This document shows, one piece after another, positions 1 to 12,434 of a stretch of 64,000 nt of DNA (its first letter is position 1; every line of letters begins with the position of its first letter). Location of the stretch: the NCBI RefSeq assembly GCF_001509405.1, contig NZ_CP011502.1:806001-870000 (forward strand), written 5' to 3'. This stretch comes from Aeromicrobium erythreum (lineage in GTDB: Bacteria; Actinomycetota; Actinomycetes; Propionibacteriales; Nocardioidaceae). The translations under genes and the position numbers were made by a program. The notes under the pieces were generated by a model. The model searched no databases and was not told where the DNA came from. It saw only the letters and a program-made list of their open reading frames with translations.

Positions 1-1988
<1,988 letters not shown>

Positions 1989-2147
1989 GCTCACTCCTCG
2001 GGCGTCGGTGTCACTCCCACCGTCTCCCGGATCCGCGAGTCCCGCGACCGCGCGACGGCACCCCCGCCGGGCCGATGTGGTGACGCGGCTCGCACGGGAT
2101 ATCTTGAGGTCGAGAGACTTTCGGTCGACCCTGAGGAGTGGCCCGCG

Positions 2148-4364
<2,217 letters not shown>

Positions 4365-4377
4365 CCTGCCGCCACCG

Positions 4378-4409
4378 ACGCCCCCGCGACCCCCTGGTCG
4401 CGGGGGCGT
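4378..4409 (+). terminator. Terminator hairpin after icd
   Basis: A perfect 13-bp stem ACGCCCCCGCGAC (4378-4390) pairs with 4397-4409 across a 6-nt CCCCTG loop. There is no U tract, as is common for actinobacterial terminators. It separates icd from the repeat cluster. Confidence 0.8.
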
Positions 4410-4435
4410 CGTGCGCCCGGCCCGCGGAGCGATCC

Positions 4436-5441
4436 GCTGGTCGAGTAGGCCGGCCGGCGACGGAGGAGCTCGTTCGGGCGTATCGAGACCACTTCAGGCG
4501 GTCGCTGGGGTTTGGCCCGCGCTGATCCGTTGCCGAGTGGTCTCGATACGCGGCACGGAGCTCCTTCGTCGCGCGTGCCGCTACTCGACCGGCGGAAGGG
4601 GCTCGCTGGTCGAGTAGTCGGGCTTGGCGAGGGACGAGCCTGAGCCCGACGTATCGAGACCATTCCAAGGTTTCGCTGGGGGTTGGCTCGCGCTGATCTG
4701 TTGCTGGGTGGTCTCGATACGCGGCGCGGAGCTCCTTCGTCGCGCGTGCCGCTACTCGACCGGCGGAAGGGGCTCGCTGGTCGAGTAGTCGACGCCGCGA
4801 CGGAGGAGCTGGCGGAGGTCGAGACCACTCCGAGCGGTCGCTGGGGGTTGGCTCGCGCTGATCTGTTGCTGGGTGGTCTCGATACGCGGCACGGAGCTCC
4901 TTCGTCGCGCGTGCCGCTACTCGACCGGCGGAAGGGGCTCGCTGGTCGAGTAGTCGGGCTTGGCGAGGGACGAGCCTGAGCCCGACGTATCGAGACCATT
5001 CCAAGGTTTCGCTGGGGGTTGGCTCGCGCTGATCTGTTGCTGGGTGGTCTCGATACGCGGCACGGAGCTCCTTCGTCGCGCGTGCCGCTACTCGACCGGC
5101 GGAAGGGGCTCGCTGGTCGAGTAGTCGGCGCCGCGACGGAGGAGCTGGCGGGGACGTATCGAGACCACTCCGAGCGGGCGCTGGGGGTTGGCTCGCGCTG
5201 GGCTGTTGCCGGGTGGTCTCGATACGTCAGGACGAGCTCGCTGGCGCTCGCCGTCCTGACTACTCGACCAGCGGTGGGTTTTGCTGGTCGAGTAGTCGGC
5301 GCTGCGACGGAGGAGCTGGCGGAGGTCGAGACCACTCCAAGCTTTCGCTGGGGGTTGGCCCGCGCTGGGCCGTTGCCGGGTGGTCTCGATACGCGGCCAC
5401 GGCGCTCCTTCGTCGCGCGTGGCCGCTACTCGACCAGCGGA
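4436..5441. repeat. Six tandem palindromic repeat units (period 165-171 bp)
   Basis: About 1 kb of non-coding tandem repeat. Each unit pairs GGTCGAGTAG with CTACTCGACC, and CGTATCGAGACC with GGTCTCGATACG, around a conserved core reading CGCTGGGGGTTGGCTCGCGC. The GGTCTCGATA box recurs at 4539, 4710, 4875, 5046, 5215 and 5382, giving steps of 171, 165, 171, 169 and 167. Two versions of the variable hairpin (GGGCTTGGCGAGGGACGAGCC, and GACGGAGGAGCTGGCGGAGG) partly alternate, suggesting expansion by duplication of a two-unit block of about 336 bp. Long open frames across it are by-products of the repeat. Dispersed palindromes with GGTCTCGATACG/CTACTCGACC ends are, to my knowledge, common in Nocardioides-like genomes. 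The remaining bases to 5547 hold no repeat copy. Confidence 0.9.
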
Positions 5442-5547
5442 GTGTCTCGCTGGACAAGTCGCCAGGTACCTTCACGGCGCGGCGACGACGGGAGCAGCGT
5501 CCGCATGACGTCGCCCACACCGGGAACAACACGCCGAGGGGCGGTGC

Positions 5548-6765
5548 TTGGCTCTTCACGTGACTTCTTCCGTGGACCTGGCAGCGCCCGAGACGAGCAC
5601 CCCGCGCGCCGCGCACGTGGGGCTGGCCATCATCTCCCTCGCGCTCGGCGGCTTCGCGATCGGCACGACCGAGTTCGTCACGATGGGTCTGCTCAAGGAG
5701 ATCGCCGCCGGCATCGACGAGTCGATCCCCACCACCGGGCACGTGATCACCGCGTACGCGTTCGGCGTCGTGGTCGGTGCGCCCGTCATCGTGGCCCTCG
5801 GGGCGCGGCTTCCGCGCCGTGAGCTGGCGGTCGGCCTGATCCTCGCCCTGGGCGTCGGCAACGCGGTCACGGCGCTGGCGAGCGGCTACGTGCCCGTGCT
5901 CGCCGCACGCTTCCTCGCCGGCCTGCCCCACGGCGCGTACTTCGGCGTCGCCTCGCTCCTCGCCGCCTCGCTGGTGCCGCCACACCGCCGCGGTCGCGCG
6001 GTCAGCCGCGTCATGCTCGGTCTGTCCGTCGCCACCGTGGCCGGCGTGCCGGCCGCCACCTGGCTGGGCCAGGAGCTCGGCTGGCGGGCCGCCTACTGGG
6101 CCGTGGTCGTGCTGGCGGTGCTGGCCGCGGCGATGATGCTGCTCTTCGTGCCGCACCAGGCGGCCGACCGCACGTCCAGCATCCGCGGCGAGCTGTCGGC
6201 GCTCAAGCGTCCGCAGGTGCTGTTCGCCGTGTCCGCCGGCATGGTCGGCTTCGGGGGGCTGTTCGCCATGTACAGCTACGTGGCGCCGATCGTCACCGAC
6301 GTCACCGGCCTCGCGGACTCCTCGATCCCCTGGTTCCTCCTGGCCTTCGGCATCGGGTCGGTGCTCGGCTCGTGGCTGGCCGGACCGCTCGCCGACTGGG
6401 ACGTCCCGCGGCTCGTGATCTGGGGCTTCGTGGCGACGATCGCCGTGCTCGTCGTCTTCCACCAGACGGCAGGGCTCGTCGTGCCGGCCGCTCTCGGCAT
6501 CTTCGCGATCGGTGCCCTCGGCAGCCTCGTGGCCATCGGCCTGCAGATCCGGCTCATGGACGCCGCAGGCGACGCGCAGATGCTCGGTGCAGCGCTCAAC
6601 CACTCGGCGCTGAACATCGCCAACGGGCTGGGTGCCTGGCTGGGCGGCGTCGTCATCGCCGCCGGCTACGGGTACCGCGCCCCGAGCCTGGTCGGCGCCG
6701 CGCTGGCGGTCGCCGGGCTCCTGATCTTCCTGGCGGGCCTGCTGGCCCAGCGCCGCACCGTCTGA
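5548..6765 (+). CDS. MFS transporter, AraJ/DHA1 type
   Basis: A 405-residue inner-membrane permease with 12 predicted helices and no large loops. It has the opening GGFAIGTTEFVTMGLL typical of the AraJ/YdhP/Cmx branch of the DHA1 drug and sugar efflux family, and the loop GARLPRRELAVG. The substrate is unknown. GAGGGG (5536-5541) lies 6 nt before a TTG at 5548; the alternative is GTG at 5560, which gives a protein beginning VTSSVDLAAPE, and the family pattern cannot decide. The gene stands alone between the repeat cluster and a convergent tetR (stop 26 bp away), so that TetR more likely controls the transporter on its other side. Confidence 0.88.
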   Translation: MALHVTSSVDLAAPETSTPRAAHVGLAIISLALGGFAIGTTEFVTMGLLKEIAAGIDESIPTTGHVITAYAFGVVVGAPVIVALGARLPRRELAVGLILALGVGNAVTALASGYVPVLAARFLAGLPHGAYFGVASLLAASLVPPHRRGRAVSRVMLGLSVATVAGVPAATWLGQELGWRAAYWAVVVLAVLAAAMMLLFVPHQAADRTSSIRGELSALKRPQVLFAVSAGMVGFGGLFAMYSYVAPIVTDVTGLADSSIPWFLLAFGIGSVLGSWLAGPLADWDVPRLVIWGFVATIAVLVVFHQTAGLVVPAALGIFAIGALGSLVAIGLQIRLMDAAGDAQMLGAALNHSALNIANGLGAWLGGVVIAAGYGYRAPSLVGAALAVAGLLIFLAGLLAQRRTV

Positions 6766-6790
6766 CGCGACGGCGAGGGCCGCGGTCGGC

Positions 6791-7351
6791 TCAGGCCGCG
6801 CGCACGAGGGTGGCGGCGACGGCACGGGCGACGTCGGTGCTCCGTCCGGGGGTGCGCAGACGCATCGCGAGGTCGCCGGTGACCACCAGGAGGAGCTGCT
6901 CACCGAGCTGCTCCCCGCGACCAGGCGCGACCTCCTCGGCGAGCTCCGCCAGCCGGTCGCGCAGGTGCTCGGTCTCGAGCCGGAGTGCCGCGGCGAGCTC
7001 CGGCGGTGGCGACACGTGCTCCGCTGCGGTCCCGAGGAACGCGCACCACCGGGAGCCGAGCGGCCCGTGGCGGAACGTCTCGAGCGCATCGAAGACGGCG
7101 AGGAGCCTGGCCTGCGGCGTGGTCTGTCGCTCGACCGCGTCGTCCCAGGTCTGGGTCCACGCCCGGTGGCGACGTTCGAGTGCTGCCGCGAGCAGGGCCT
7201 CCTTGCTCGCGAAGCCTCGGTAGAGCGTGGCCGCGGAGACGCCGGCCCGGGCGAGGACTGCGTCGACCGGCGTCGCCGCCACGCCGCCCGTGAAGAACAG
7301 CTCGTCGGCGGCGTCGAGCAGCCGGGTCTCCGTCGAGGTGCGCAGGGCCAT
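6791..7351 (-). CDS. TetR-family regulator
   Basis: A 186-residue TetR repressor. The N-terminal helix-turn-helix spans about residues 28-50 (VDAVLARAGVSAATLYRGFASKEALL), followed by an all-helical ligand domain containing WCAFLGTAAEH. The ATG at 7351 has no ribosome site but is preceded by TAGGCT with a 6-nt gap, the leaderless layout. It is divergent from the MFS gene at 7375 with only 23 bp between starts, so the two are very likely a regulator/efflux pair. The inducer is unknown. Confidence 0.9.
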   Translation of the reverse strand: MALRTSTETRLLDAADELFFTGGVAATPVDAVLARAGVSAATLYRGFASKEALLAAALERRHRAWTQTWDDAVERQTTPQARLLAVFDALETFRHGPLGSRWCAFLGTAAEHVSPPPELAAALRLETEHLRDRLAELAEEVAPGRGEQLGEQLLLVVTGDLAMRLRTPGRSTDVARAVAATLVRAA

Positions 7352-7389
7352 GGAGCCAGCCTAGACTCACGAAAGTGAAACGTACGTTT
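7352..7389. promoter_or_regulatory. Overlapping divergent promoters and probable TetR operator
   Basis: On the minus strand, TAGGCT (7358-7363) lies 6 nt before the tetR ATG. On the plus strand, TAGACT (7362-7367) lies 7 nt before the MFS GTG at 7375. The two -10 boxes share two bases. A perfect 12-bp palindrome AAACGTACGTTT (7378-7389) sits just inside the MFS reading frame, where it would overlap the -35 region of tetR and the start of the MFS message. Binding there would shut both genes. Confidence 0.6.
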
Positions 7390-8337
7390 TCGTTATCCGT
7401 CCTGCTCGTGCCCGGCGGTCTCGCCCTCGTGGCCGCGACCTACGGTCTCGTCCGGCTCGCGACCGGGCTCTACCTGCCCGACGTCCAGGACGAGCTCGGA
7501 CTGGGCACCGCGGCCGCGGGACTGGTGTCGAGCGGCGCCTCGCTGGCCTACTGCCTCGGCGCGCTCCTGGGGCTGGTGCTCGCCACGCGGCGGGCCCGCA
7601 CGCTCGTCGTCGTCGCCGCGCTGACGGCCGGGGGAGGGGCCCTCGGGCTCTCGGTCGCCCCGGACGCCCCGACGTTCGCCGTCCTCGCGGTCTCCGCCTC
7701 GGTGGGCGCCGGGGTGGTGTCGCCGGCGCTCGTGGAGGTCCTGCGACGCGACCCGGTCGTGGCGGGCGACCCGTCCGCGCAGTCGACGGTCAACGCCGGC
7801 ACCGGGCCAGGGCTCGTCGTGGCCGGCGCGCTGGCCCTCACGCTGCTCCCGGACTGGCGCGCGGCGTGGGCGTGGTCGGGTCTGCTCACGTTCGCCGTCG
7901 CGGCGCTCGTGCTCCTGGCCGCGCGGGGTGGAGGGACGGGGGAGCAGGCCCCGAGCGTGACGTTGCCGCGCTCCTGGTGGTCGGCGCACCGGCGCGTGGT
8001 GGCCGCCAGCCTGCTGCTCGGTGCCGGTTCCGCCGCAGTGTGGAGCTACGGTCGCGTGGTGGTCCTCGAGGCGGGTGGAGGGACCACCACGTCGGTCGTC
8101 GCCTGGATCGCGCTGGGCGTGGGCGGGACCGCCGTCGTCGCCACCGCAGGCCGGCTGGGCCGGCGCTCTCCACGCACCGTGTGGGCACTCACCTGCGGCG
8201 TCACCGCGGCCGCGACGCTCGCGCTCGGGCTGGGGTCCGGCTCGGCGGTCGTCGCCGTCGTCGCGTGCGCGGTGTTCGGGTGGGGCTTCGTCGCCGCCAC
8301 GGGCGCACTCATCGCCTGGACGCTCGACGTCGACTAG
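7375..8337 (+). CDS. MFS transporter truncated by in-frame TAG (probable pseudogene, 5' part)
   Basis: The first 320 codons of an MFS permease (LPDVQDELGLGTAAAGLVSSGASLAYCLGALLGL is typical of N-terminal helices 1-2). It stops at TAG 8335-8337 after about ten helices. The same frame continues beyond the stop with clear MFS sequence giving two more helices, so this is a nonsense mutation rather than a natural C-terminus. The GTG start is supported by TAGACT 7 nt upstream. It lies divergent from the TetR gene. Unless the TAG is read through, the product lacks helices 11-12 and is unlikely to transport. Confidence 0.75.
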   Translation: MKRTFSLSVLLVPGGLALVAATYGLVRLATGLYLPDVQDELGLGTAAAGLVSSGASLAYCLGALLGLVLATRRARTLVVVAALTAGGGALGLSVAPDAPTFAVLAVSASVGAGVVSPALVEVLRRDPVVAGDPSAQSTVNAGTGPGLVVAGALALTLLPDWRAAWAWSGLLTFAVAALVLLAARGGGTGEQAPSVTLPRSWWSAHRRVVAASLLLGAGSAAVWSYGRVVVLEAGGGTTTSVVAWIALGVGGTAVVATAGRLGRRSPRTVWALTCGVTAAATLALGLGSGSAVVAVVACAVFGWGFVAATGALIAWTLDVD

Positions 8338-8586
8338 GGGCGCGGGGCGTCGGGGACGGCGCTGCTGTTCGTCGTGCTCGTGCTCGGTCAGGCCCTCGGC
8401 TCGGCCCTGGCGGGCGCCCTCGTGGGCGGCGTCGGGCACGAGGCGGCGTTCGCGGCTGCCGCCTGCCTGACCGCGGTCGGCGCGGTCGTGGCGGTGCCGG
8501 TGCGGGTCAGGAGGCCCCGGGCCGCAGGCGCAGCCACACCCGGTCGCCCTCGTGCAGCCCGAGGGCCGTCGCGTCCGTGCGGGTGA
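8338..8586 (+). pseudogene. 3' remnant of the MFS gene after the in-frame stop
   Basis: Directly after TAG 8335-8337, in the same frame, come GTALLFVVLVLGQALGSALA and then a second hydrophobic stretch EAAFAAAACLTAVGAVVAV, i.e. the two helices missing from the upstream part. The frame stays open to 8586, where it overlaps the 3' end of the convergent cysA-like gene (stop at 8507); the last 25 or so codons are probably not ancestral protein. No frameshift is needed to join the parts, only one codon change. Confidence 0.7.
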
Positions 8587-9463
8587 GGCTGACGAGCACC
8601 GGGCCCGGCTGGCGGGCGTCCTCGGGCGTGACCTCCAGGCGCACCTCGAACCCGATTCGCGTCCAGCGGGTGATCGTGCCCACCGTGACCGCCGCCTGCT
8701 CGTAGCGCGAGATCTCGATGTCGTGCGGGCGCACCAGGTGGTCGCCGAGCCTGGTCACGGGACCGAGGAAGGACAGCACGAAGTCGCTCGCCGGCTTGTC
8801 GTAGAGGTCGTCGGGCGTGCCGACCTGCTCGATGCGGCCGTCGTTGATCACCACGATCGAGTCGGCCACCTCGAGCGCCTCCTCCTGGTCGTGCGTGACG
8901 AACACCGTGGTCACGTGCATCTCGTCGTGCAGGCGGCGCAGCCAGTCCCGCAGCTCCTTGCGGACCTTCGCGTCGAGCGCGCCGAACGGCTCGTCGAGCA
9001 GCAGCACCGACGGCTCGATGGCGAGGGCGCGAGCCAGTGCCATGCGCTGACGTTGTCCGCCCGAGAGCTGCGTCGGGCGACGGTCCGCGAACTGCTCGAG
9101 GTGCACGAGCCGCAGCAGCTCATCGACCTTGGCCTCGATCTCGGCCTTCGGGCGCTTGCGGATCTCCAGGCCGAACGACACGTTGCGTCGCACGCTGAGG
9201 TGCTTGAACGCCGCGTAGTGCTGGAAGACGAACCCGACGTTGCGCTTCTGCACGGGCACGCCGGTGGTGTCGACGCCCTCGATGACGACCGAGCCGGAGT
9301 CGGCGCTCTCCAGGCCGGCGATGATCCGCAGCAGCGTGGTCTTGCCGCCACCGCTCGGTCCGAGCAGCGCGGTGAGCTGGCCGGTGGGGATCGACAGGTC
9401 GACGTCGTCGAGCGCGACGAAGTCGCCGAACCGCTTGCTGACGCCTGCGACCTCGATGCTCAT
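8507..9463 (-). CDS. cysA: Sulfate/thiosulfate ABC importer, ATP-binding protein
   Basis: A 318-residue ATPase energising sulfate uptake. Walker A is GPSGGGKTT (about 35-43), the signature LSGGQ is at 133-137, Walker B LLLDEP at 154-159, and the H-loop is in [10 protein letters not shown]. The C-terminal 80 residues form a regulatory/TOBE-like domain ([16 protein letters not shown]), as in CysA. Start ATG at 9463 with GAGGGAAGG upstream. It is the last gene of a four-gene operon sbp-cysT-cysW-cysA. Its 3' end overlaps the remnant of the broken MFS gene. Confidence 0.95.
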   Translation of the reverse strand: MSIEVAGVSKRFGDFVALDDVDLSIPTGQLTALLGPSGGGKTTLLRIIAGLESADSGSVVIEGVDTTGVPVQKRNVGFVFQHYAAFKHLSVRRNVSFGLEIRKRPKAEIEAKVDELLRLVHLEQFADRRPTQLSGGQRQRMALARALAIEPSVLLLDEPFGALDAKVRKELRDWLRRLHDEMHVTTVFVTHDQEEALEVADSIVVINDGRIEQVGTPDDLYDKPASDFVLSFLGPVTRLGDHLVRPHDIEISRYEQAAVTVGTITRWTRIGFEVRLEVTPEDARQPGPVLVSLTRTDATALGLHEGDRVWLRLRPGAS

Positions 9464-9476
9464 GGGGCCTTCCCTC

Positions 9477-10307
9477 TCAGTGGCGGTCCGCGCGGGAGCG
9501 CAGGACCTGGACGACGACGATGCAGACGACGGAGACGCTGGCGAGCAGGAACGCGATCGCGTAGGCGCCCTCGACGTCGAAGTTGAGGTACTTCTCCTCC
9601 ACGGCCAGCGTGGCGGTCCGGGTCTCGCCGAGGACGTTGCCCGACACGACCTTGACGGCGCCGAACTCACCGAGCGAACGGGCGAGGGTCAGCACGACGC
9701 CGTAGACGACCGCCCAGCGGATGCCCGGCAGGGTGATCCGCCAGAAGGTCTGCCAGGGGTTGGCGCCGAGCGAGCGGGCGGCCTGCTCCTGCTCGGTGCC
9801 GATCTCGCGCAGCACCGGCACGACCTCGCGGATGACGAGTGGCAGGGAGACGAACGCCGTCGCCATGACGATGCCGGGCGTGGAGAAGATGACCTGGAAG
9901 CCCCAGCCCTCGAGCGTGGGGCCGAACCACCCGCCGCGCCCGCCGTAAACGAGCACGAGGGCCAGACCGATGACGATCGGCGAGACGGAGAGCGGCAGGT
10001 CGAGCGCGGCGCTGAGCAGACGCTTGCCCGGGAACTCGGTGCGCACCAGCAGCAGCGACATGCTGACGCCGAACACGAGGTTGATGGCCGTCGCGCAGAG
10101 GGCGGCGACGGCGGTGAGCTGCAGTGCCGCCACCATGTCGGGGTCCTCGAACAGGCCGCGCAACGACGTCAGGCCGTCGGCGAACGTGTTGGTCACGACG
10201 AGCGCGACCGGCCAGACCACGAGCAGTGCGAGGTACACGACCGCGACGACGCGCAGCAGGTAGGTGACCGGGCCACGGGGGTGGCGGGTCGTCCGAGCGT
10301 CAGCCAC
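9477..10307 (-). CDS. cysW: Sulfate ABC importer permease CysW
   Basis: A 276-residue membrane permease with six predicted helices and the cytoplasmic EAA-type loop [23 protein letters not shown] around residues 175-200, which docks on the ATPase. [17 protein letters not shown] is characteristic of CysW. The GTG at 10307 lies inside the end of cysT (8-bp overlap), so translation is probably coupled. It works with CysT, CysA and the binding protein at 11183. Confidence 0.94.
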   Translation of the reverse strand: MADARTTRHPRGPVTYLLRVVAVVYLALLVVWPVALVVTNTFADGLTSLRGLFEDPDMVAALQLTAVAALCATAINLVFGVSMSLLLVRTEFPGKRLLSAALDLPLSVSPIVIGLALVLVYGGRGGWFGPTLEGWGFQVIFSTPGIVMATAFVSLPLVIREVVPVLREIGTEQEQAARSLGANPWQTFWRITLPGIRWAVVYGVVLTLARSLGEFGAVKVVSGNVLGETRTATLAVEEKYLNFDVEGAYAIAFLLASVSVVCIVVVQVLRSRADRH

Positions 10308-11145
10308 GGTCGCTGATCCTCCTCTGCAGCAGGTCGAGCACGACGATGGTCGCCAGCGAGACGAGCAGCAGCAGGGTCGCGATGGACGCGGCGGCCTCGG
10401 GGTTGTCGTTCTCGATCGCGCTCAGGATGCGCACGGACGCCACCTCGGAGGTGAAGGGCAGGTTGCCCGACAGCAGCACGAGCGACCCGTACTCGCCCAC
10501 GGCCCGCGCGAACGACAGCGCCGCGCCTGCGGTGATGGCCGGCGCGAGGCTGGGCAGGATGACGCGGCGGAACGTGGTGAACCGGCTCGCGCCGAGCGAC
10601 GCGGCGGCTTCCTCGACCTCGAGGTCGAGCTCCTCCAGCACGGGCTGGACCATGCGGACCACGAACGGCAGCGTCACGAACAGGAACGCCAGGTACACCG
10701 ACGCTCCGGAGTTCGCGACGTTGATGCCGAGCGGGCTGTCGTCCTTGCCGTAGAGCGACAGGAGCACGAGCCCGGCCACGATCGTCGGCAGGGCGAACGG
10801 GATGTCGATGACCACCTCGAGCACCCCCTTGCCGGGGAACCGGTCGCGGACGAGCACCCAGGCGATGACGGTGCCGACGACGACGTTCACGGCGGTCACG
10901 GCGACGGCGGCCTCGAGCGTCAGCACGATGGCCGAGCGGGTCTGCGCGTTGGTGATCGCCCGCCAGAAGTTCGCCCAGCCGCCCTCGGACGCGGTGATGA
11001 CGACCGCGCAGAGGGGGATGAGGACGAGCAGGCTGAACCACAGCATCGAGATGCCGAGGCCGAGCCCGGACGTGCGGGTGAGGGTGCTCGGCAGCGCCGG
11101 CCGGAAGCGTGCCGGCCGGCGCTGCGCCGGTGCGGTGGAGGTCAT
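10300..11145 (-). CDS. cysT: Sulfate ABC importer permease CysT
   Basis: A 281-residue permease with an extended N-terminal cytoplasmic tail (about 35 residues) and six helices. The coupling loop ELDLEVEEAAASLGASRFTTFRR is near residue 180, followed by SFARAVGEYGSLVLLSGNLPF, the CysT/CysU signature. The start at 11145 lies 37 bp downstream of the binding-protein stop. It forms the heterodimeric channel with CysW. Confidence 0.94.
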   Translation of the reverse strand: MTSTAPAQRRPARFRPALPSTLTRTSGLGLGISMLWFSLLVLIPLCAVVITASEGGWANFWRAITNAQTRSAIVLTLEAAVAVTAVNVVVGTVIAWVLVRDRFPGKGVLEVVIDIPFALPTIVAGLVLLSLYGKDDSPLGINVANSGASVYLAFLFVTLPFVVRMVQPVLEELDLEVEEAAASLGASRFTTFRRVILPSLAPAITAGAALSFARAVGEYGSLVLLSGNLPFTSEVASVRILSAIENDNPEAAASIATLLLLVSLATIVVLDLLQRRISDRG

Positions 11146-11182
11146 GCCGTCCTGAGGGTCGTCGGTGCGGTCGGGCCGGGCG

Positions 11183-12265
11183 TTACTGCGAGGCCTTGCC
11201 GGACTTCGCGATGGCCTCGGTGACGATGCCGACGGGCGCGCCGTCCTTGCCGTCGCCGAAGAGCTTGTCCTTCACGCCGCTCCAGTCGTGCCCGCCGAAG
11301 TCGTCGGCGAGGGTCAGGAGGTTCTTGACCTTCGGGAACGGGTCGGACGCGTCGGCGGCACCCTTGATGTCGGAGGCCTTCAGGCCCACGGCGGACAGGT
11401 CGGCGACGCCGGGCTGCTCCTCGTTGAGGGGGCGGAAGCCCTTGAGCGCGAACTCGCGCTGGCCGGTCTTGCCGAGCACGAAGTCGAGCCACGGCTCGGT
11501 CGCCGGGACGTGCTTCTTCAGCACGGCGCCGGGGTTCTCGATCAGCACGGTGGTGTCGGGGATGACGTAGTCGAAGCCCTGGCCGTTCTGGTTCGCCAGG
11601 ATGGCCTCGTTCTCGTAGGCCAGGAGCACGTCGCCCGTGCCGCCCAGGAAGCTCTGGGTGGCGTCGCGACCGCTGTTGGTCAGCGACACCACGTTCTTGA
11701 AGAGCTTGTCGACGTACGCGGTGGCCTCGGCGTCGCTGCCGCCCTGGCTGGTCACGCTGCCCCACGCGGCGAGCGCGTTCCAGCGGGCCGCGCCGGAGGA
11801 GGCGGGGTTGGCCGTGACGATCTTCACGCCGGGCTTGACCAGGTCGTCCCAGCCCTGGATGTTCTTGGGGTTGCCCTTGCGGACGCCGAGCACGACCACC
11901 GAGGTCGAGACGATGCCCTGGTTGGGGCCGTCGTCCCAGGTCTTGTCGACGAGGCCCGCGTCGACCAGGCGGTCGACGTCGGTCGCGACGGACAGGTGGA
12001 CGTAGTCGGCGGGCAGGCCGTCGGCCACCGCGCGGCTCTGGTCGCCGGACGCGCCGTAGGAGGTCTTGAACGAGACGCCCTTGCCCTCGGGCGTCTCCTC
12101 GAACTTCTCGGCGATCGCCTTGTTGGCCGCCTCGGGGACCGCGAAGCCGACGATCTTGATCGTGTCGGCGCTGCTGGAGCCGCCCGACCCGCAGGCGCTG
12201 AGCACCAGGGCGGAGGCGGCCGCGAGCGCGGCGGCGGTCGTCAGTCGGCGGCGGAGCGTCGTCAT
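11183..12265 (-). CDS. Sulfate-binding lipoprotein
   Basis: A 360-residue extracellular binding protein of the Sbp/CysP family. It has a lipoprotein signal (ALVLSAC, lipidated Cys25) and family motifs TSYGASGDQSRAVADGLPADYVHLS and NPASSGAARWNALAAWG. ATG 12265 follows GAGGAC; the frame is open further upstream but the signal peptide and ribosome site favour this start. It is the first gene of the sulfate operon. Whether it prefers sulfate or thiosulfate cannot be told, so I leave out a symbol. Confidence 0.93.
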   Translation of the reverse strand: MTTLRRRLTTAAALAAASALVLSACGSGGSSSADTIKIVGFAVPEAANKAIAEKFEETPEGKGVSFKTSYGASGDQSRAVADGLPADYVHLSVATDVDRLVDAGLVDKTWDDGPNQGIVSTSVVVLGVRKGNPKNIQGWDDLVKPGVKIVTANPASSGAARWNALAAWGSVTSQGGSDAEATAYVDKLFKNVVSLTNSGRDATQSFLGGTGDVLLAYENEAILANQNGQGFDYVIPDTTVLIENPGAVLKKHVPATEPWLDFVLGKTGQREFALKGFRPLNEEQPGVADLSAVGLKASDIKGAADASDPFPKVKNLLTLADDFGGHDWSGVKDKLFGDGKDGAPVGIVTEAIAKSGKASQ

Positions 12266-12350
12266 GGAGTCGTCCTCGGGTCTCGGGCGCACCCTCGGGG
12301 GTGGTGCGTCGAGGTACGACGGTAGGCGTCCGGGACCGCGCTGCACGCAG

Positions 12351-12387
12351 GTCTCATCATGTGGACCCCGAGGTCGGGGAGTGAGAC
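12351..12387. promoter_or_regulatory. Inverted repeat upstream of the sulfate operon
   Basis: GTCTCA (12351-12356) pairs with TGAGAC (12382-12387), and CCCCGA pairs with TCGGGG inside it. It lies about 85 bp upstream of the sulfate-binding protein start and 48 bp downstream of purU. It could be part of a purU terminator or an operator/leader element of the sulfate operon; the sequence does not decide. Confidence 0.35.
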
Positions 12388-12398
12388 GGACGGCCAGA

Positions 12399-12417
12399 GC
12401 CGCGCGCTGGGCGCGGC
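12399..12417 (-). terminator. Hairpin after purU
   Basis: GCCGCGC (12399-12405) pairs with GCGCGGC (12411-12417) over a 5-nt loop, 18 nt past the purU stop in the direction of transcription. No U tract. Confidence 0.5.
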
Positions 12418-12434
12418 CCGGCCCTTGCGGCGGG

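Noticed and set aside
4436..5441. CRISPR array or integron cassette (attC) array
   Set aside because: Units are 165-171 bp and repetitive throughout, with no short repeats separating unique spacers, no cas or integrase genes, and no cassette ORFs between palindromes.
8335..8337. TAG as a recoded sense codon
   Set aside because: Other genes in the window use TAG as a normal stop (for example 29586, 35120, 43696), and no suppressor tRNA is visible. A nonsense mutation or sequencing error is simpler.
12266..12434. SAM-type riboswitch upstream of the sulfate operon
   Set aside because: Only a simple nested hairpin can be drawn; I could not find the conserved kink-turn or pseudoknot elements of known SAM riboswitches.
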